NCBI GenBank assembly: GCA_017447645.1
Contig: JAFSNA010000101.1
Span: forward strand, 1 to 40,118
DNA length: 40,118 bases
Reading direction: 5' to 3'
Source: Oscillospiraceae bacterium
Lineage (GTDB): Bacteria > Bacillota > Clostridia > Oscillospirales > Oscillospiraceae
The first letter of the stretch is position 1, and the number at the start of each line of letters is the position of its first letter. The translations under genes and the position numbers were made by a program. Below are positions 5,678 to 15,190 of the stretch, in pieces. Under the pieces are notes generated by a model. The model ran no database searches, was not told the DNA's origin, and saw only the letters and a program-made list of their open reading frames with translations.

Positions 5678-8600
5678 ATGCTCAGACTGATCATCGGCCG
5701 GGCCGGCACGGGCAAGACCGCGGCCGTCATCGCCGAGATCCGCGAGGCCGTGGAAAAGGGCCTCGGCGGCCGGATGCTCATCGTGCCCGAGCAATACAGC
5801 CACGAGGCCGAACGCGAGCTGTGCGCCCGCTGCGGCGACAGTCTTTCCCTTTACGCCGAGGTCTTCAGCTTCACGGGCCTGGCGCGCCGCGTGCTGCAGC
5901 AAAAGGGCGGCGCCGCCGCGCCCTGGCTCGACAAGGGCGGGAGGCTGCTGTGCATGGCGCTCGCCCTCTCGCAGATCGCCCCGCGCCTGAAGCTCTACGG
6001 CGCAGCCGCGCGCAGGGCCGAGCTGCAGGCCGCCCTGCTCGCCGCCGTCGACGAGTGCAAGAGCGCCGCCGTCACGCCCGGGATGCTCCTCGCCGCCGCG
6101 GAAAAGGCCGAAGGCGCGCTCGCGCAGAAGCTCTGGGACATGGCGCTCGTGCTCGAGAGCTATGACGCCGTGGTCGCAAACGGCCGCGCCGACCCCGCGG
6201 ACCGGCTCGATCTGCTCGCCGAAAAGATCCCCGCGAGCGGCATCGGCAGGGGCGAGCACATTTATATCGACGGCTTCATCGACTTTACCCGCCAGGAGCA
6301 GGCGGTCATCCGCGCGCTGATGGCCGCGGGCGCGGAGGTGACGGTCTGCCTCACGCTCGACGAGCTCTCCGGCCCGGACGAGGTCTTCGCCCTTTCGCGC
6401 ACGGCCGCGCGGCGGCTGATCGCCGACGCGGAAGAGCTCGGGCTCAGCGTGCAGATCGAACGCATGGACATCCGCGGAGACAAGGCCGACGCGCTGGAAT
6501 TCTTCGTCGATGAGCTCTTCAGTTGGTCCGCCGCGAAATGGGCGGGCGAGAAGCCGGAGATCCGTCTCACGGCCGCGCCGGATCTGGTGTCCGAGTGCGA
6601 GCTGGCCGCCGCGCGGGCGATCGAGCTCGTGCGGGACAAGGGCTGCCGCTGGCGCGACGTCGCCGTGGCCGTGCGCGGTTTTGAGGACTACCGCCGCACG
6701 CTCGAGAGCGTCTTCGCCCACTACGGCGTGCCGCTGTACACCGCGCGCAGGAGCGAGCTGCTGGACAAGCCTCTGCCCGCGCTGATCGCCTCCGCTTATG
6801 AGATCGTCTCCGGCGGCTGGGACGTGGACGACGTGGCCAGCTATATGCGCACGGGTCTCACCGGCCTGTCGGCCGAGGAGTGCGACGAGCTGGAAAACTA
6901 TCTCTTCCTCTGGCAGCTGCGCGCCCCCGCCTGGGAGCGCGAGGACGACTGGCGCCAGCACCCCGGGGGCTACGGCAAGCCCTTCGACGACAAGGCCGAA
7001 GAGGCCCTGCGGCGCATCAACGCGCTGCGCCGCCGTCTCGGCGAGCCGCTGCAGCGCTTCGCGCGCAGCGCGAGACTGGCCCGGACCGCGGCCGGACAGG
7101 CCTCGGCCCTCTCTTCGCTGCTGTTGGATCTGGGGCTCAACGAGCGCCTGGCCGAGCGCGCCGAGGCCCTTTCCGCCGCCGGGCGGGAGGAGCTTGCCGC
7201 CGAGACGGCCCAGCTGTGGGAGATCACGGTCGGCGCGCTGGAGCAGAGCGCGGCCGTGCTGGGCGACGATCCCATGGAGGCCGACGAGTTCGGCCGTCTG
7301 TTCACTCTGATGCTCTCGCGCTGCGACGTCGGGACCATCCCCGTCTCGCTCGACCGCGTGTCCGCCGGCGACTTCGACCGCATGCGCCGCCGGGACATCC
7401 GCCACCTCATCGTGCTCGGCGCCTCCGAGCAGCGGCTGCCCGCCGCGGAGGAGAGCGGCGGCGTGTTCTCCGAAGCCGAGCGCGCACAGCTGCTGGAGCT
7501 GGACATCGACCTCGGCGGCGCCGGGGACAGCGAGCTCTGGCGCGAATTTTCGCTGATCTATTACTGCCTGTCTCTCCCCTCCGAGAGTCTGAGCCTTTCC
7601 TATCCCCTCGCCGGGAGCGAGGGGACGCAGCGTCCCTCCTTCGTGATGGAGCGGGCCAAGGCGCTCTTCTCGCTGCCGATCGAGCCCGCGGACATGACGG
7701 CCGTGCGCTCCGCTTCGGCCGCGAGCGCGCTCGCTCTGGCTGCGAATGCCGCCCGGGACGGACGCGCCCGCGCCGCGGAGGAGTATTTCGCCGCGGCCGA
7801 CCCGGCTCGTCTGGACAGCCTGCGCCGCGCGGCTTCCCTGCGCCGCGGCCGTCTCGGCGCCGAGGCGGTGCGCGCCCTCTACGGCGAGCTGCCGCGGATC
7901 TCCGCCTCGCAGGTCGACAAATTCTCGTCCTGTAAATTCGCTTACTTCTGCCAATACGGGCTCAGGGCGAAGCCGCGCGAGAGCGCCGAGTTCCGTCCCG
8001 TCGAGATCGGCAGCTTCCTCCACGCCGTGCTCGAGCAGACCGCGCGCGAGGTCAAGCGCCGCGGCGGCTTTGCCGCCGTCGAAAACGACGAGGTCAAGGC
8101 CATCGCCGAGGAGGCGATCGACCGCTATGCGGAAAAGGAGCTCGGCGGTCTTGACGAGAAGAGCGAGCGCTTCCGCCATCTCTTCGCGCGCCTGCGCGCC
8201 GACGCGCGGCGCATCGTGCTGGACACGGCCGAGGAGCTGCGTCGCTCGGATTTCGAGCCGATGGATTTCGAGCTGAACTTCACCGACGCCTCCCGCAGAC
8301 CCGTGCTGCTGGGCGAGGGCGCGGCGCGCGCGCAGCTCGTCGGCATCGTCGACCGCGTGGACGGCTGGGTGCACGGCGACAAGCTGTATCTGCGCGTCGC
8401 GGACTACAAGACCGGCACGAAGAGCTTTTCGCTCTCCGACGTGTGGAACGGCATGGGGCTGCAGATGCTGCTCTATCTCTTCGCGCTCGCCCCCGAGGGC
8501 GCGGAGCGCGACGGGAAGACGGTCGTGCCCGCGGGCGTGATGTACGTCCCGGCCCACAGCGCGCTCGTCGCGATCGAGGGCGAGGAGGACGCGGACAAGG

Positions 8601-9001
8601 TCGAGGACAAGCTGCGCGGCGAGCTGCGCAGGAGCGGGCTCGTGCTCGGCGAGGAGGACGTGATCCGCGCCTGGGAAAAGGGCGATAAGCAGATCTACAT
8701 CCCGCTGAAGAAGAAATACGGCGCCTGGGACAGCGAGAGCGTGGCCTCCGTCGAACAGATGGGCAAGCTCTACCGCCACGTGCGCCGGACGATCGCCTCC
8801 ATGGCCGAAGAGCTGCGCGCCGGCGCGATCGACGCCGACCCGTATTTCCGCAGCCAGAAGGACCGCGCCTGTGAGCTTTGCGACTTTGCCTCGGTCTGCC
8901 GCTTCGTCGAGGGCGAGGCGGGCGAGCACAGCCGCTGTCTGAAAAAGAGAAAGGCCGACGAGGTCTGGGCGCTGATGGACGGAGAGGGGGCGCAGGCATG
9001 A
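5678..9001 (+). CDS. addB: ATP-dependent helicase/nuclease subunit AddB
   Basis: A 1107-aa subunit of the AddAB enzyme, which resects double-strand breaks and reads Chi for RecA loading. A Walker A motif (GRAGTGKT, 7-14) opens an inactive-helicase-like N-terminal part. The C-terminal RecB-type nuclease has the catalytic DYKTG (D909, K911). Four cysteines, C752 and C1065-x2-C1068-x5-C1074, match the Fe-S staple around the AddB nuclease domain. Length is normal for the family. The start gives the family N-terminus (LRLIIGRAGTGKT), although GGAGAGG directly abuts the ATG and a second purine-rich tract lies further upstream. It ends in an ATGA overlap with addA. Confidence 0.95.
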   Translation: MLRLIIGRAGTGKTAAVIAEIREAVEKGLGGRMLIVPEQYSHEAERELCARCGDSLSLYAEVFSFTGLARRVLQQKGGAAAPWLDKGGRLLCMALALSQIAPRLKLYGAAARRAELQAALLAAVDECKSAAVTPGMLLAAAEKAEGALAQKLWDMALVLESYDAVVANGRADPADRLDLLAEKIPASGIGRGEHIYIDGFIDFTRQEQAVIRALMAAGAEVTVCLTLDELSGPDEVFALSRTAARRLIADAEELGLSVQIERMDIRGDKADALEFFVDELFSWSAAKWAGEKPEIRLTAAPDLVSECELAAARAIELVRDKGCRWRDVAVAVRGFEDYRRTLESVFAHYGVPLYTARRSELLDKPLPALIASAYEIVSGGWDVDDVASYMRTGLTGLSAEECDELENYLFLWQLRAPAWEREDDWRQHPGGYGKPFDDKAEEALRRINALRRRLGEPLQRFARSARLARTAAGQASALSSLLLDLGLNERLAERAEALSAAGREELAAETAQLWEITVGALEQSAAVLGDDPMEADEFGRLFTLMLSRCDVGTIPVSLDRVSAGDFDRMRRRDIRHLIVLGASEQRLPAAEESGGVFSEAERAQLLELDIDLGGAGDSELWREFSLIYYCLSLPSESLSLSYPLAGSEGTQRPSFVMERAKALFSLPIEPADMTAVRSASAASALALAANAARDGRARAAEEYFAAADPARLDSLRRAASLRRGRLGAEAVRALYGELPRISASQVDKFSSCKFAYFCQYGLRAKPRESAEFRPVEIGSFLHAVLEQTAREVKRRGGFAAVENDEVKAIAEEAIDRYAEKELGGLDEKSERFRHLFARLRADARRIVLDTAEELRRSDFEPMDFELNFTDASRRPVLLGEGAARAQLVGIVDRVDGWVHGDKLYLRVADYKTGTKSFSLSDVWNGMGLQMLLYLFALAPEGAERDGKTVVPAGVMYVPAHSALVAIEGEEDADKVEDKLRGELRRSGLVLGEEDVIRAWEKGDKQIYIPLKKKYGAWDSESVASVEQMGKLYRHVRRTIASMAEELRAGAIDADPYFRSQKDRACELCDFASVCRFVEGEAGEHSRCLKKRKADEVWALMDGEGAQA

Positions 9002-12000
9002 ACGGGATCGACTTCACACCCTCGCAGACGGCCGCGATCGAGCGGCGCGGCAGCGCCGTGCTCGTCTCCGCCGGCGCGGGCAGCGGCAAGACCCGCGTGC
9101 TCACCGAACGGCTGCTGCGCCGCATCGAGCAGGGAAAGAACATCGACAGCTTTCTCGTCATCACCTTTACCCGCGCCGCGGCGGCCGAGCTGAAGGGCCG
9201 CATCATGAGCCGCCTTGCCGAGGCCGCGGCCGCGGATCCGGCCAACCGTCACCTGCGCCGTCAGAGCGCGCTGTGCCGCCGCGCCCCCATCCAGACGATC
9301 GACGGCTTCTGCGCGGATCTGCTGCGGCAAAACTGCCATCTGCTCGGCCTCGCGCCGGACTTCCGTGTCGTCGAGGACGACCGCGCCGCGCAGATGAAGG
9401 CCGCGGCGCTCGAACGGACGATGGAGGAGTGCTACGCCCACAGCGAGGCGCATCCCGGCTTTCTCACGCTGGCCGACACGGTCGGCGCGGGGCGGGACGA
9501 CCGGCGTCTGTGCGAGCTGGTGCTGGAGCTGCACGGCAAAATGCAGTGCCACGCGCGCCCCGACCAATGGGCCGAGCGCATGATCGAGCTGCTGCGCGCC
9601 CCGGTCGACGACGTCGGGCAGACGCCCTGGGGCCGCGAGCTGACAAAGGATCTCTCCCGCCGGGCGGACTACTGGGCCGGCGAGATGGAGCGCGTCCTCG
9701 CGCTCGCGGACGGCGACGAAAAGACCCGCAAATGCTACGCCGCGAGCATCGCCGCCGGCGCGGAGCAGCTGCGGGAGCTTTCCCGCGCCCTGCGCCTCGG
9801 CTGGGACCGGGCGCGCGCGTGTCCCCTGTCGCTCCCGCGCGTCGGCTATGTGAAGGACCCCGGCGATCCGGAGCTGACGGAATACGTCAAGGCCCGGCGC
9901 GCGAGCTGCATGGAGGAGTGCAAAAAGATGCAGAAGCTCCTCGCCTCGTCGTCGGAGGCCCTGCTCGCGGGCATGGCGCTGACACACGACGCGATGGAGG
10001 CCCTGCTGCGCCTGACGCTGGACTTCGACAGGGAGTACGCGCGGAGCAAGCGCCGCGCGTCGCTGCTGGACTATTCCGATCTCGAGCACTTCGCCGCGCA
10101 GCTTCTGACCGACGAGAACGAACAGCCCACGGCTTTTGCCCGCGAGGTCTCCGCGCGCTATACGGAGATCATGGTCGACGAGTTCCAGGACGTCAGCCGC
10201 GTGCAGGACACGATCTTCCGCGCGCTGTCGAAGGACGGGCGCAACCTCTTTCTGGTCGGCGACGTCAAGCAGTCGATCTATCGCTTCCGCCTGGCCGACC
10301 CGGAGATCTTCACCGAAAAATACGAGAGCTTCCTCGACGACGAGCTGGCCGCGGAGGATGAGCCGCGCCGCATCCTGCTGCGGGAGAACTTCCGCTCCCG
10401 CCGCGAGATCATCGCCGCGGCGAACGCCGTTTTCTCCGCCTGCATGTCAAAGGAGCTCGGCGACGTCGATTACGACGAGGCGGCCGAGCTGCGCTTCGGC
10501 GCGAGCTCTTACAAGGGCGAGAGAGCGGTCCCGGAGCTGCTGCTCTACGGCGCGGCGGCGGCCGAGGACGAGGGCGAGACGCCCGACCGCCTGGCCTATG
10601 AGGCCGAGCTGACCGCCCGTCGGATCGAGAGCATCCTGCGCGAGGGGCGCACGGTCACGACGCCCGACGGCGAGCGGCCGCTGCGCTGCGGCGACATAGC
10701 GATCCTGCTGCGCACGGTGGCGAACACCGCGCCCGTGTTCCGGCGCGCGCTGCTCGGCCGCGGCATCTCCGTGGCGGCCGCCCGGGGCGGGGAGTATTTT
10801 TCCTCCCTTGAGGTCGCGGCGGTCCTGGACCTGCTCGCGATCATCGACAACCCGCATCAGGACGTGCCGCTGATCGCCGCGCTGCGCGCGCCCTGCTTCG
10901 GCTTCACGGCGGACGAGCTGTCGGCGATCCGCGCCGAGGATAAAGGCGTCGATTTCTACGACGCGCTGTGCCTGCATGCGCGGCGCGACGAAAAATCCCG
11001 CGCCTTTCTCGAGCGTCTCGGCGCGCTGCGCGCCGCCGCGCCGGACCTCGGCTGCGCCGAGCTGGTCTGGCAGATCATCGGAGAGCTCGACCTGCTTGCG
11101 ATCGCCGCGGCCATGGACGACGGCGAACGGCGGCGGAGCGATCTCATGGAGCTCGTTTCGCTCTCCGAGAGCTTTGAATCCACCGGCTGGCGCGGGCTGC
11201 ACCGCTTTGTGCTGTGGCTGCGCCGTCTGGCCGAAAAGGGCCGCGACCCGGAGGGCGCGGCCGCGGGAGAGGGCGTGCAGATCCTCTCGATCCATAAGTC
11301 CAAGGGTCTGGAGTTCCCGGTCGTGTTCCTCTGCGATCTCGCGCACAGCTTCAATCTGCGCGACAGCAGCGCGCGCGTGCTCGTCCATCCCGTGCTCGGG
11401 CTCGGCGCCAAGGTCACGGATCTCGAGCGCCGCGTCGAGTATCCCACGCTCGCCCGCACGGCGATCGCGCGGCGGCTCGCACGCGAGACGCGCTCGGAGG
11501 AGATGCGCCTGCTGTACGTTGCGATGACGCGCGCGCGGGAAACGCTCGTCATGAGCGCCTGCGTCAAGGATCCGGAAAAGTACGTTGAAAAGCTGCGCCC
11601 GGCTTCGAAGCCGCCGCTCTCGGCCGAGACGCTTTCCTCCGCCGCGTCTCCGCTGCACTGGCTCGTCGCGGCGGCCCTCGCCGACGGCGGGGAGCATCTG
11701 CGTCTGCGCCTCTGCGTCGGCGAAGAGCGGGAAGCGGAGGAAAAGGCCGCGGCCGCCGCGCCTCCGGCCGACGAGGCCTTCCGCGCGCGGCTGGAGCGGC
11801 AGCTTGCCTTCCGCTACGGCCACACCGGGGCCGAGAGCCTGCCGAGCAAGATCACCGCGACGGAGCTCAAGGACCGCGCGGAGACGGACGAGGACGCCGC
11901 GAGCATCGCCCCCCGGCGCGCGCGCAGCTTCCGCCTGCCCGACTTCGCCGCGGAGGAAAAGCCGCTTTCCGGCGCGGCGCGCGGCACGGCGACGCACTTG

Positions 12001-12495
12001 GTGCTGCAGTACATGGACTTCGCGCAGACCGGCAGCGAGGAGGCCGTGCGGAGCGAGATCGAGCGCATGCGGAAGGAACGCTATCTCTCAGACCGCGAGG
12101 CCGAGGCCGTGGACGCGGGGGCGATCGTCAAGCTCTTCCGCTCGCCGCTCGGCAGAAGGATCCTCGCGGCGGACATGCTGCGGCGCGAATTCAAGTTCTC
12201 GCTGCTCTGCCCGGCCGACAGGCTGCTCGGCGCGGCGGCGGACGACGAGGTGCTGCTGCAGGGCGTGGTGGACTGCCTGATCGAGGAGGACGGCGCGCTC
12301 GTCGTCATCGACTACAAGACCGACGCGATCCGTACGGAGGCGCAGCTTGACGAGCGCCGCGCGCTCTATACGCCGCAGCTGCGCGCTTACGCCGCGGCGA
12401 TGGAGCGCATTTTCCGCAAGCCCGTGAAGGAGTGCGTGCTCTACTTCCTCGCGATGGGCAGAGCGGCCCGGGTGGAGCCGGGAGAAAAACCGTGA
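8998..12495 (+). CDS. addA: ATP-dependent helicase/nuclease subunit AddA
   Basis: A 1165-aa UvrD-type 3'-5' helicase with a C-terminal nuclease, partner of AddB. Walker A is AGAGSGKT (25-32), Walker B is DEFQD (394-398). Later helicase motifs [17 protein letters not shown] and [11 protein letters not shown] are present. The nuclease motif IDYKTD has D1105 and K1107. The start is the ATG that overlaps the addB stop (ATGA), with GGAGAGGGGG upstream; the longer in-frame extension lies entirely inside addB. Co-translation with addB would favour an equimolar complex. Confidence 0.95.
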   Translation: MNGIDFTPSQTAAIERRGSAVLVSAGAGSGKTRVLTERLLRRIEQGKNIDSFLVITFTRAAAAELKGRIMSRLAEAAAADPANRHLRRQSALCRRAPIQTIDGFCADLLRQNCHLLGLAPDFRVVEDDRAAQMKAAALERTMEECYAHSEAHPGFLTLADTVGAGRDDRRLCELVLELHGKMQCHARPDQWAERMIELLRAPVDDVGQTPWGRELTKDLSRRADYWAGEMERVLALADGDEKTRKCYAASIAAGAEQLRELSRALRLGWDRARACPLSLPRVGYVKDPGDPELTEYVKARRASCMEECKKMQKLLASSSEALLAGMALTHDAMEALLRLTLDFDREYARSKRRASLLDYSDLEHFAAQLLTDENEQPTAFAREVSARYTEIMVDEFQDVSRVQDTIFRALSKDGRNLFLVGDVKQSIYRFRLADPEIFTEKYESFLDDELAAEDEPRRILLRENFRSRREIIAAANAVFSACMSKELGDVDYDEAAELRFGASSYKGERAVPELLLYGAAAAEDEGETPDRLAYEAELTARRIESILREGRTVTTPDGERPLRCGDIAILLRTVANTAPVFRRALLGRGISVAAARGGEYFSSLEVAAVLDLLAIIDNPHQDVPLIAALRAPCFGFTADELSAIRAEDKGVDFYDALCLHARRDEKSRAFLERLGALRAAAPDLGCAELVWQIIGELDLLAIAAAMDDGERRRSDLMELVSLSESFESTGWRGLHRFVLWLRRLAEKGRDPEGAAAGEGVQILSIHKSKGLEFPVVFLCDLAHSFNLRDSSARVLVHPVLGLGAKVTDLERRVEYPTLARTAIARRLARETRSEEMRLLYVAMTRARETLVMSACVKDPEKYVEKLRPASKPPLSAETLSSAASPLHWLVAAALADGGEHLRLRLCVGEEREAEEKAAAAAPPADEAFRARLERQLAFRYGHTGAESLPSKITATELKDRAETDEDAASIAPRRARSFRLPDFAAEEKPLSGAARGTATHLVLQYMDFAQTGSEEAVRSEIERMRKERYLSDREAEAVDAGAIVKLFRSPLGRRILAADMLRREFKFSLLCPADRLLGAAADDEVLLQGVVDCLIEEDGALVVIDYKTDAIRTEAQLDERRALYTPQLRAYAAAMERIFRKPVKECVLYFLAMGRAARVEPGEKP

Positions 12496-12504
12496 AAAAA
12501 GCTC

Positions 12505-12533
12505 TTGCATTCTGCCGGACGCTGTGTTACAAT
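12505..12533 (+). promoter_or_regulatory. rpmE promoter
   Basis: TTGCAT (12505-12510), 17 bases, TACAAT (12528-12533), starting just after the addA stop. Confidence 0.7.
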
Positions 12534-12539
12534 CCTCTC

Positions 12540-12598
12540 TGCGTCTTGTAACTATGCCTTCGGCAAATCAAGACAGCCTTGATCAAGGAGAACACATC
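12540..12598 (+). promoter_or_regulatory. Candidate L31 leader upstream of rpmE
   Basis: The ~60-base leader contains a small TGCC/GGCA hairpin and a perfect ATCAAG/CTTGAT stem (12567-12572 with 12578-12583). The second stem ends next to the AAGGAG ribosome binding site, and ATCAAG recurs at 12582-12587. L31 leader RNAs are described in Firmicutes. The assignment here rests on position and local structure only. Confidence 0.3.
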
Positions 12599-12799
12599 AT
12601 GAAAGCAGGTATCCATCCGAAGTACGAGCAGACCACCATCCGCTGCGCCTGCGGCGCCGTCATCGAGACCGGCTCCACCAAGAAGGACATCACGGTCGAA
12701 ATCTGCTCCAAGTGCCACCCCTTCTACACCGGCAAGCAGAAGCTGGTCGACACCAGCGGCCGCGTGGACAAGTTCAACAAGAAGTACGGCATCAAGTAA
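12599..12799 (+). CDS. rpmE: Ribosomal protein L31, zinc-binding form
   Basis: A 66-aa 50S protein. It opens [19 protein letters not shown]16, C18, C36 and C39 supply the zinc site that marks the C+ form of L31; the C- paralogue (ykuM/ytiA type) would lack them. KFNKKYG closes the protein as in the family. The start at 12599 follows AAGGAG by eight bases; a longer frame from 12524 runs through the leader. The gene has its own promoter and terminator and so is monocistronic. Confidence 0.96.
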   Translation: MKAGIHPKYEQTTIRCACGAVIETGSTKKDITVEICSKCHPFYTGKQKLVDTSGRVDKFNKKYGIK

Positions 12800-12817
12800 G
12801 AATCGGATATGAAGACA

Positions 12818-12855
12818 AAGCCTCCGTCGGACGCGACGGAGGCTTCGTCTTTTTT
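12818..12855 (+). terminator. rpmE terminator
   Basis: AAGCCTCCGTC and GACGGAGGCTT form a perfect 11-bp stem around GGACGC. CGTC and six T follow. Confidence 0.9.
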
Positions 12856-12878
12856 CTTGTTCCCGGCGGGGGAAAAGG

Positions 12879-13025
12879 CAAACAAGGGCCGCTGCAAAAC
12901 AGCCTGTTAAGCGCAGCGAAGGATCTTTCTTGAAAGGTTCGTTAAAACCTTCAAAAGAAAGATCCTTCGTCACTTCGTTCCTCAGGATGACATGGGGAAA
13001 GCCGTTTTGCAGCGGCCGCTGTTTG
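12879..13025. repeat. 147-bp nested palindromic repeat (MITE-like)
   Basis: The ends (12879-12900 and 13004-13025) are 22-bp inverted repeats matching at 20 positions, including the perfect GGCCGCTGCAAAAC/GTTTTGCAGCGGCC. Inside is a perfect 15-bp inverted repeat, CGAAGGATCTTTCTT (12917-12931) with its complement (12955-12969), capped by AAGGTT/AACCTT. A spacer holds CTCAGGATGACA. No protein is encoded. The structure resembles non-autonomous, hairpin-forming repeats scattered between bacterial genes. No flanking target duplication is obvious. Confidence 0.65.
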
Positions 13026-13032
13026 GACGCGC

Positions 13033-15189
13033 TCATTCCGCGCGCCCGAGCTTCGCCTTGAAGGAGATCGCGCGGGGCGTGTCCATGCAGTCGAATTTCA
13101 CGAGATACGCGCGCATTTCGAGATCCAGCGCCTCGACCGAGCCCTCGCCCATGATCGGGTGCTTTACCCGCGCGCCGACTTCAAAGGCGTTTTCCTCCGC
13201 CCGTCCGGGCAGGTACTTCTCGCTGCAGGCGATATATTCCCTCGCCTCCGCGATCAGATCCGCGCGCGGCGGGGCCGTCAGCTCCAGGTTCTCCTCGCCG
13301 ATGTCCAGCAGGAAACGCGAGGGGTACTTCGGCGCGCCGTCGAAGCTGCGCCCCGCGCTCTCGGATAGGTAGAGCCGCTTTTCCGCGCGCGTCACGGCCA
13401 CGAAGGCCAGACGCCTCTCCTCCTCCATGCCGGGCAGCGTGACGGTCTTGCGTCCCGGAAAGACGCCCTCGTTCATCGCGCAGAGAAAGACGTAGGGGAA
13501 TTCCAGACCCTTGGCGCTGTGGACGGTCATCAGCTTGATCTTGTCGGGCGCCTCGGCCGTGTCGGCGTTGGTGAAGAGCGCGACGTGCTTGAGATAGTGC
13601 TCGAGCGTACACTCCTCGCCGCAGGAAGTCTCGTATTCGTAGATCGACTGCTTGAGCTCGGCGAGGTTGTCCAGCCGCTCCTGCGAGCCCTCGGTGCGCA
13701 GCATCTCCTCATAGCCGCTCTCGGTCAGGATGGCGGTGAGCAGTTCGGAGACCGGGCACGAGTCCGCGAGCGTGGTGTAGTACTCGATGAGCGAGACGTA
13801 TTTCGCCGCCCTCGTGCCGCGGAAGATCTCGTCCTCGCGGGTGCGGCGCAGCGCCTCGTAGAGCGTGCAGCCGTGCTCCTCGGCCCATTCGCGCAGAAAG
13901 GCCATGCGGCGCTGGCCGAGGTTGCGCCTGGGCGTGTTCGCCGTGCGGAGGAAGGAGAGATCGTCGCGGTAGCAGAGCATGCGCAGATACGAAAGCGCAT
14001 CCTTGATCTCCATGCGGTCGAAAAACTGCACGCCGCTGTAGATCGTATAGGGCAGCTTCTCCTTCAGGAACAGCTCCTCGAGACTGCGGGTGATGTAGTG
14101 CGCGCGGTAGAGCACCGCGATCTCGCGCAGCGGCACGCCCGCGCCCTCCAGCGCGCGGATCTCCGTGAGGATCCATTTCGCCTCGGCCTCGGCGTTCTCG
14201 GCGTAGTGGCACAGCACGCTCTCCCCGTCCGGCCGCGTGGGGATCAGCTCCTTTTTGATGCGCGAGGCGTTTTTGGCGATCAGCGCGTTCGCCGCGGCGA
14301 GGATCTGCGGCGTGGAGCGGTAGTTCTCCATCATCATGATCGTGCGCGTCGAGGGGAACTCTCTGTCGAAGTCGAGCAGGAAGCGCACGTTCGCCCCGCG
14401 CCAGGTGTAGATCGTCTGGTCCGGGTCACCGACGATGAAAAGGTTTTTATGGTAGGCGCACAGCGCCTTCATCAGCCGGTACTGCGGCTCGTCGATGTCC
14501 TGGAACTCGTCGATCATGATGTATTCGAGCCGCTTCTGCCATTTCAGGCGGATCTCCTCGTTCTGCGAGAAGATGTACAGCGTGAAGATCAGCAGGTCGT
14601 TGTAGTCGAGGGCGAAGCACTTTTTCTCCTGCCAGAGATAGCCGAAGAAGATGATGTCCCGCGCCGTGTCGGCCTTTTCGTACTTCTCGCGCAGCTCGTC
14701 GGGCGAGAGGGCGATGAGCTCCCGGTAGTACTCGGGGCGGTTTTTCAGCTTTTCGATCTCGATCATGTCGCGCGCGGCCGAAAAGGTCATGTCGCGCAGG
14801 GAGAGGCCGCGCTCCTCGTAGATCACGCGCAGCATCGAATCGATGTCGGAATTGTCCAGCACGAGGAAGCGTTTGGGATAGGAAACGGCGTAGCTGTCCT
14901 CCTGCAGCACCGACACGCAGAAGCCGTGAAAGGTGTTGATATAGCCCGTGTCGTTGTCGCCGGTGAGGTTGTGGATGCGGCGGCGCATCTCGTTCGCGGC
15001 CTTGTTGGTGAAGGTCACGCAGAGGATGTGGCCGGGCAGGATGCCCAGCTCCGTCACGAGATAGGCGAAGCGCCGCGTCAGCGCGCGCGTCTTGCCCGAG
15101 CCCGCGCCCGCGATCACGCGCACGAAGCCCTCCGTCGCCGTGACGGCTTCGCGCTGCGCCGTATTCAGTCCGGCAAGCAGGTCTGTCAT
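13033..15189 (-). CDS. pcrA: PcrA/UvrD-type DNA helicase
   Basis: A 718-aa superfamily 1A 3'-5' helicase for nucleotide excision repair and removal of protein or RNA-polymerase blocks. Walker A is AGAGSGKT (27-34), Walker B DEFQD. Motifs GDPDQTIYTWRGA, LMTVHSAKGLEFPYVFL and RLAFVAVTRAEKRLYLSE follow. The C-terminus (EVGARVKHPIMGEGSV) resembles the PcrA Tudor-like domain that binds RNA polymerase. The start at 15189 (MTDLLAGLN) lies one base after the stop of the HD gene; a TTG six codons upstream lies inside that gene. It is last in the TrmH-HD-PcrA operon. Orthology to PcrA rather than another UvrD paralogue is likely, not proven. Confidence 0.85.
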   Translation of the reverse strand: MTDLLAGLNTAQREAVTATEGFVRVIAGAGSGKTRALTRRFAYLVTELGILPGHILCVTFTNKAANEMRRRIHNLTGDNDTGYINTFHGFCVSVLQEDSYAVSYPKRFLVLDNSDIDSMLRVIYEERGLSLRDMTFSAARDMIEIEKLKNRPEYYRELIALSPDELREKYEKADTARDIIFFGYLWQEKKCFALDYNDLLIFTLYIFSQNEEIRLKWQKRLEYIMIDEFQDIDEPQYRLMKALCAYHKNLFIVGDPDQTIYTWRGANVRFLLDFDREFPSTRTIMMMENYRSTPQILAAANALIAKNASRIKKELIPTRPDGESVLCHYAENAEAEAKWILTEIRALEGAGVPLREIAVLYRAHYITRSLEELFLKEKLPYTIYSGVQFFDRMEIKDALSYLRMLCYRDDLSFLRTANTPRRNLGQRRMAFLREWAEEHGCTLYEALRRTREDEIFRGTRAAKYVSLIEYYTTLADSCPVSELLTAILTESGYEEMLRTEGSQERLDNLAELKQSIYEYETSCGEECTLEHYLKHVALFTNADTAEAPDKIKLMTVHSAKGLEFPYVFLCAMNEGVFPGRKTVTLPGMEEERRLAFVAVTRAEKRLYLSESAGRSFDGAPKYPSRFLLDIGEENLELTAPPRADLIAEAREYIACSEKYLPGRAEENAFEVGARVKHPIMGEGSVEALDLEMRAYLVKFDCMDTPRAISFKAKLGRAE

Positions 15190-15190
15190 G

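Noticed and set aside
5654..8929. Very long minus-strand open frame (1091 codons) opposite addB
   Set aside because: It is the antisense of a GC-rich gene with clear AddB motifs. Its protein is low-complexity Ala/Arg/Gly/Leu with no domain. The same applies to the long frames opposite GH2 (28943-31306), GH36 (31299-32903) and galT (19789-21384).
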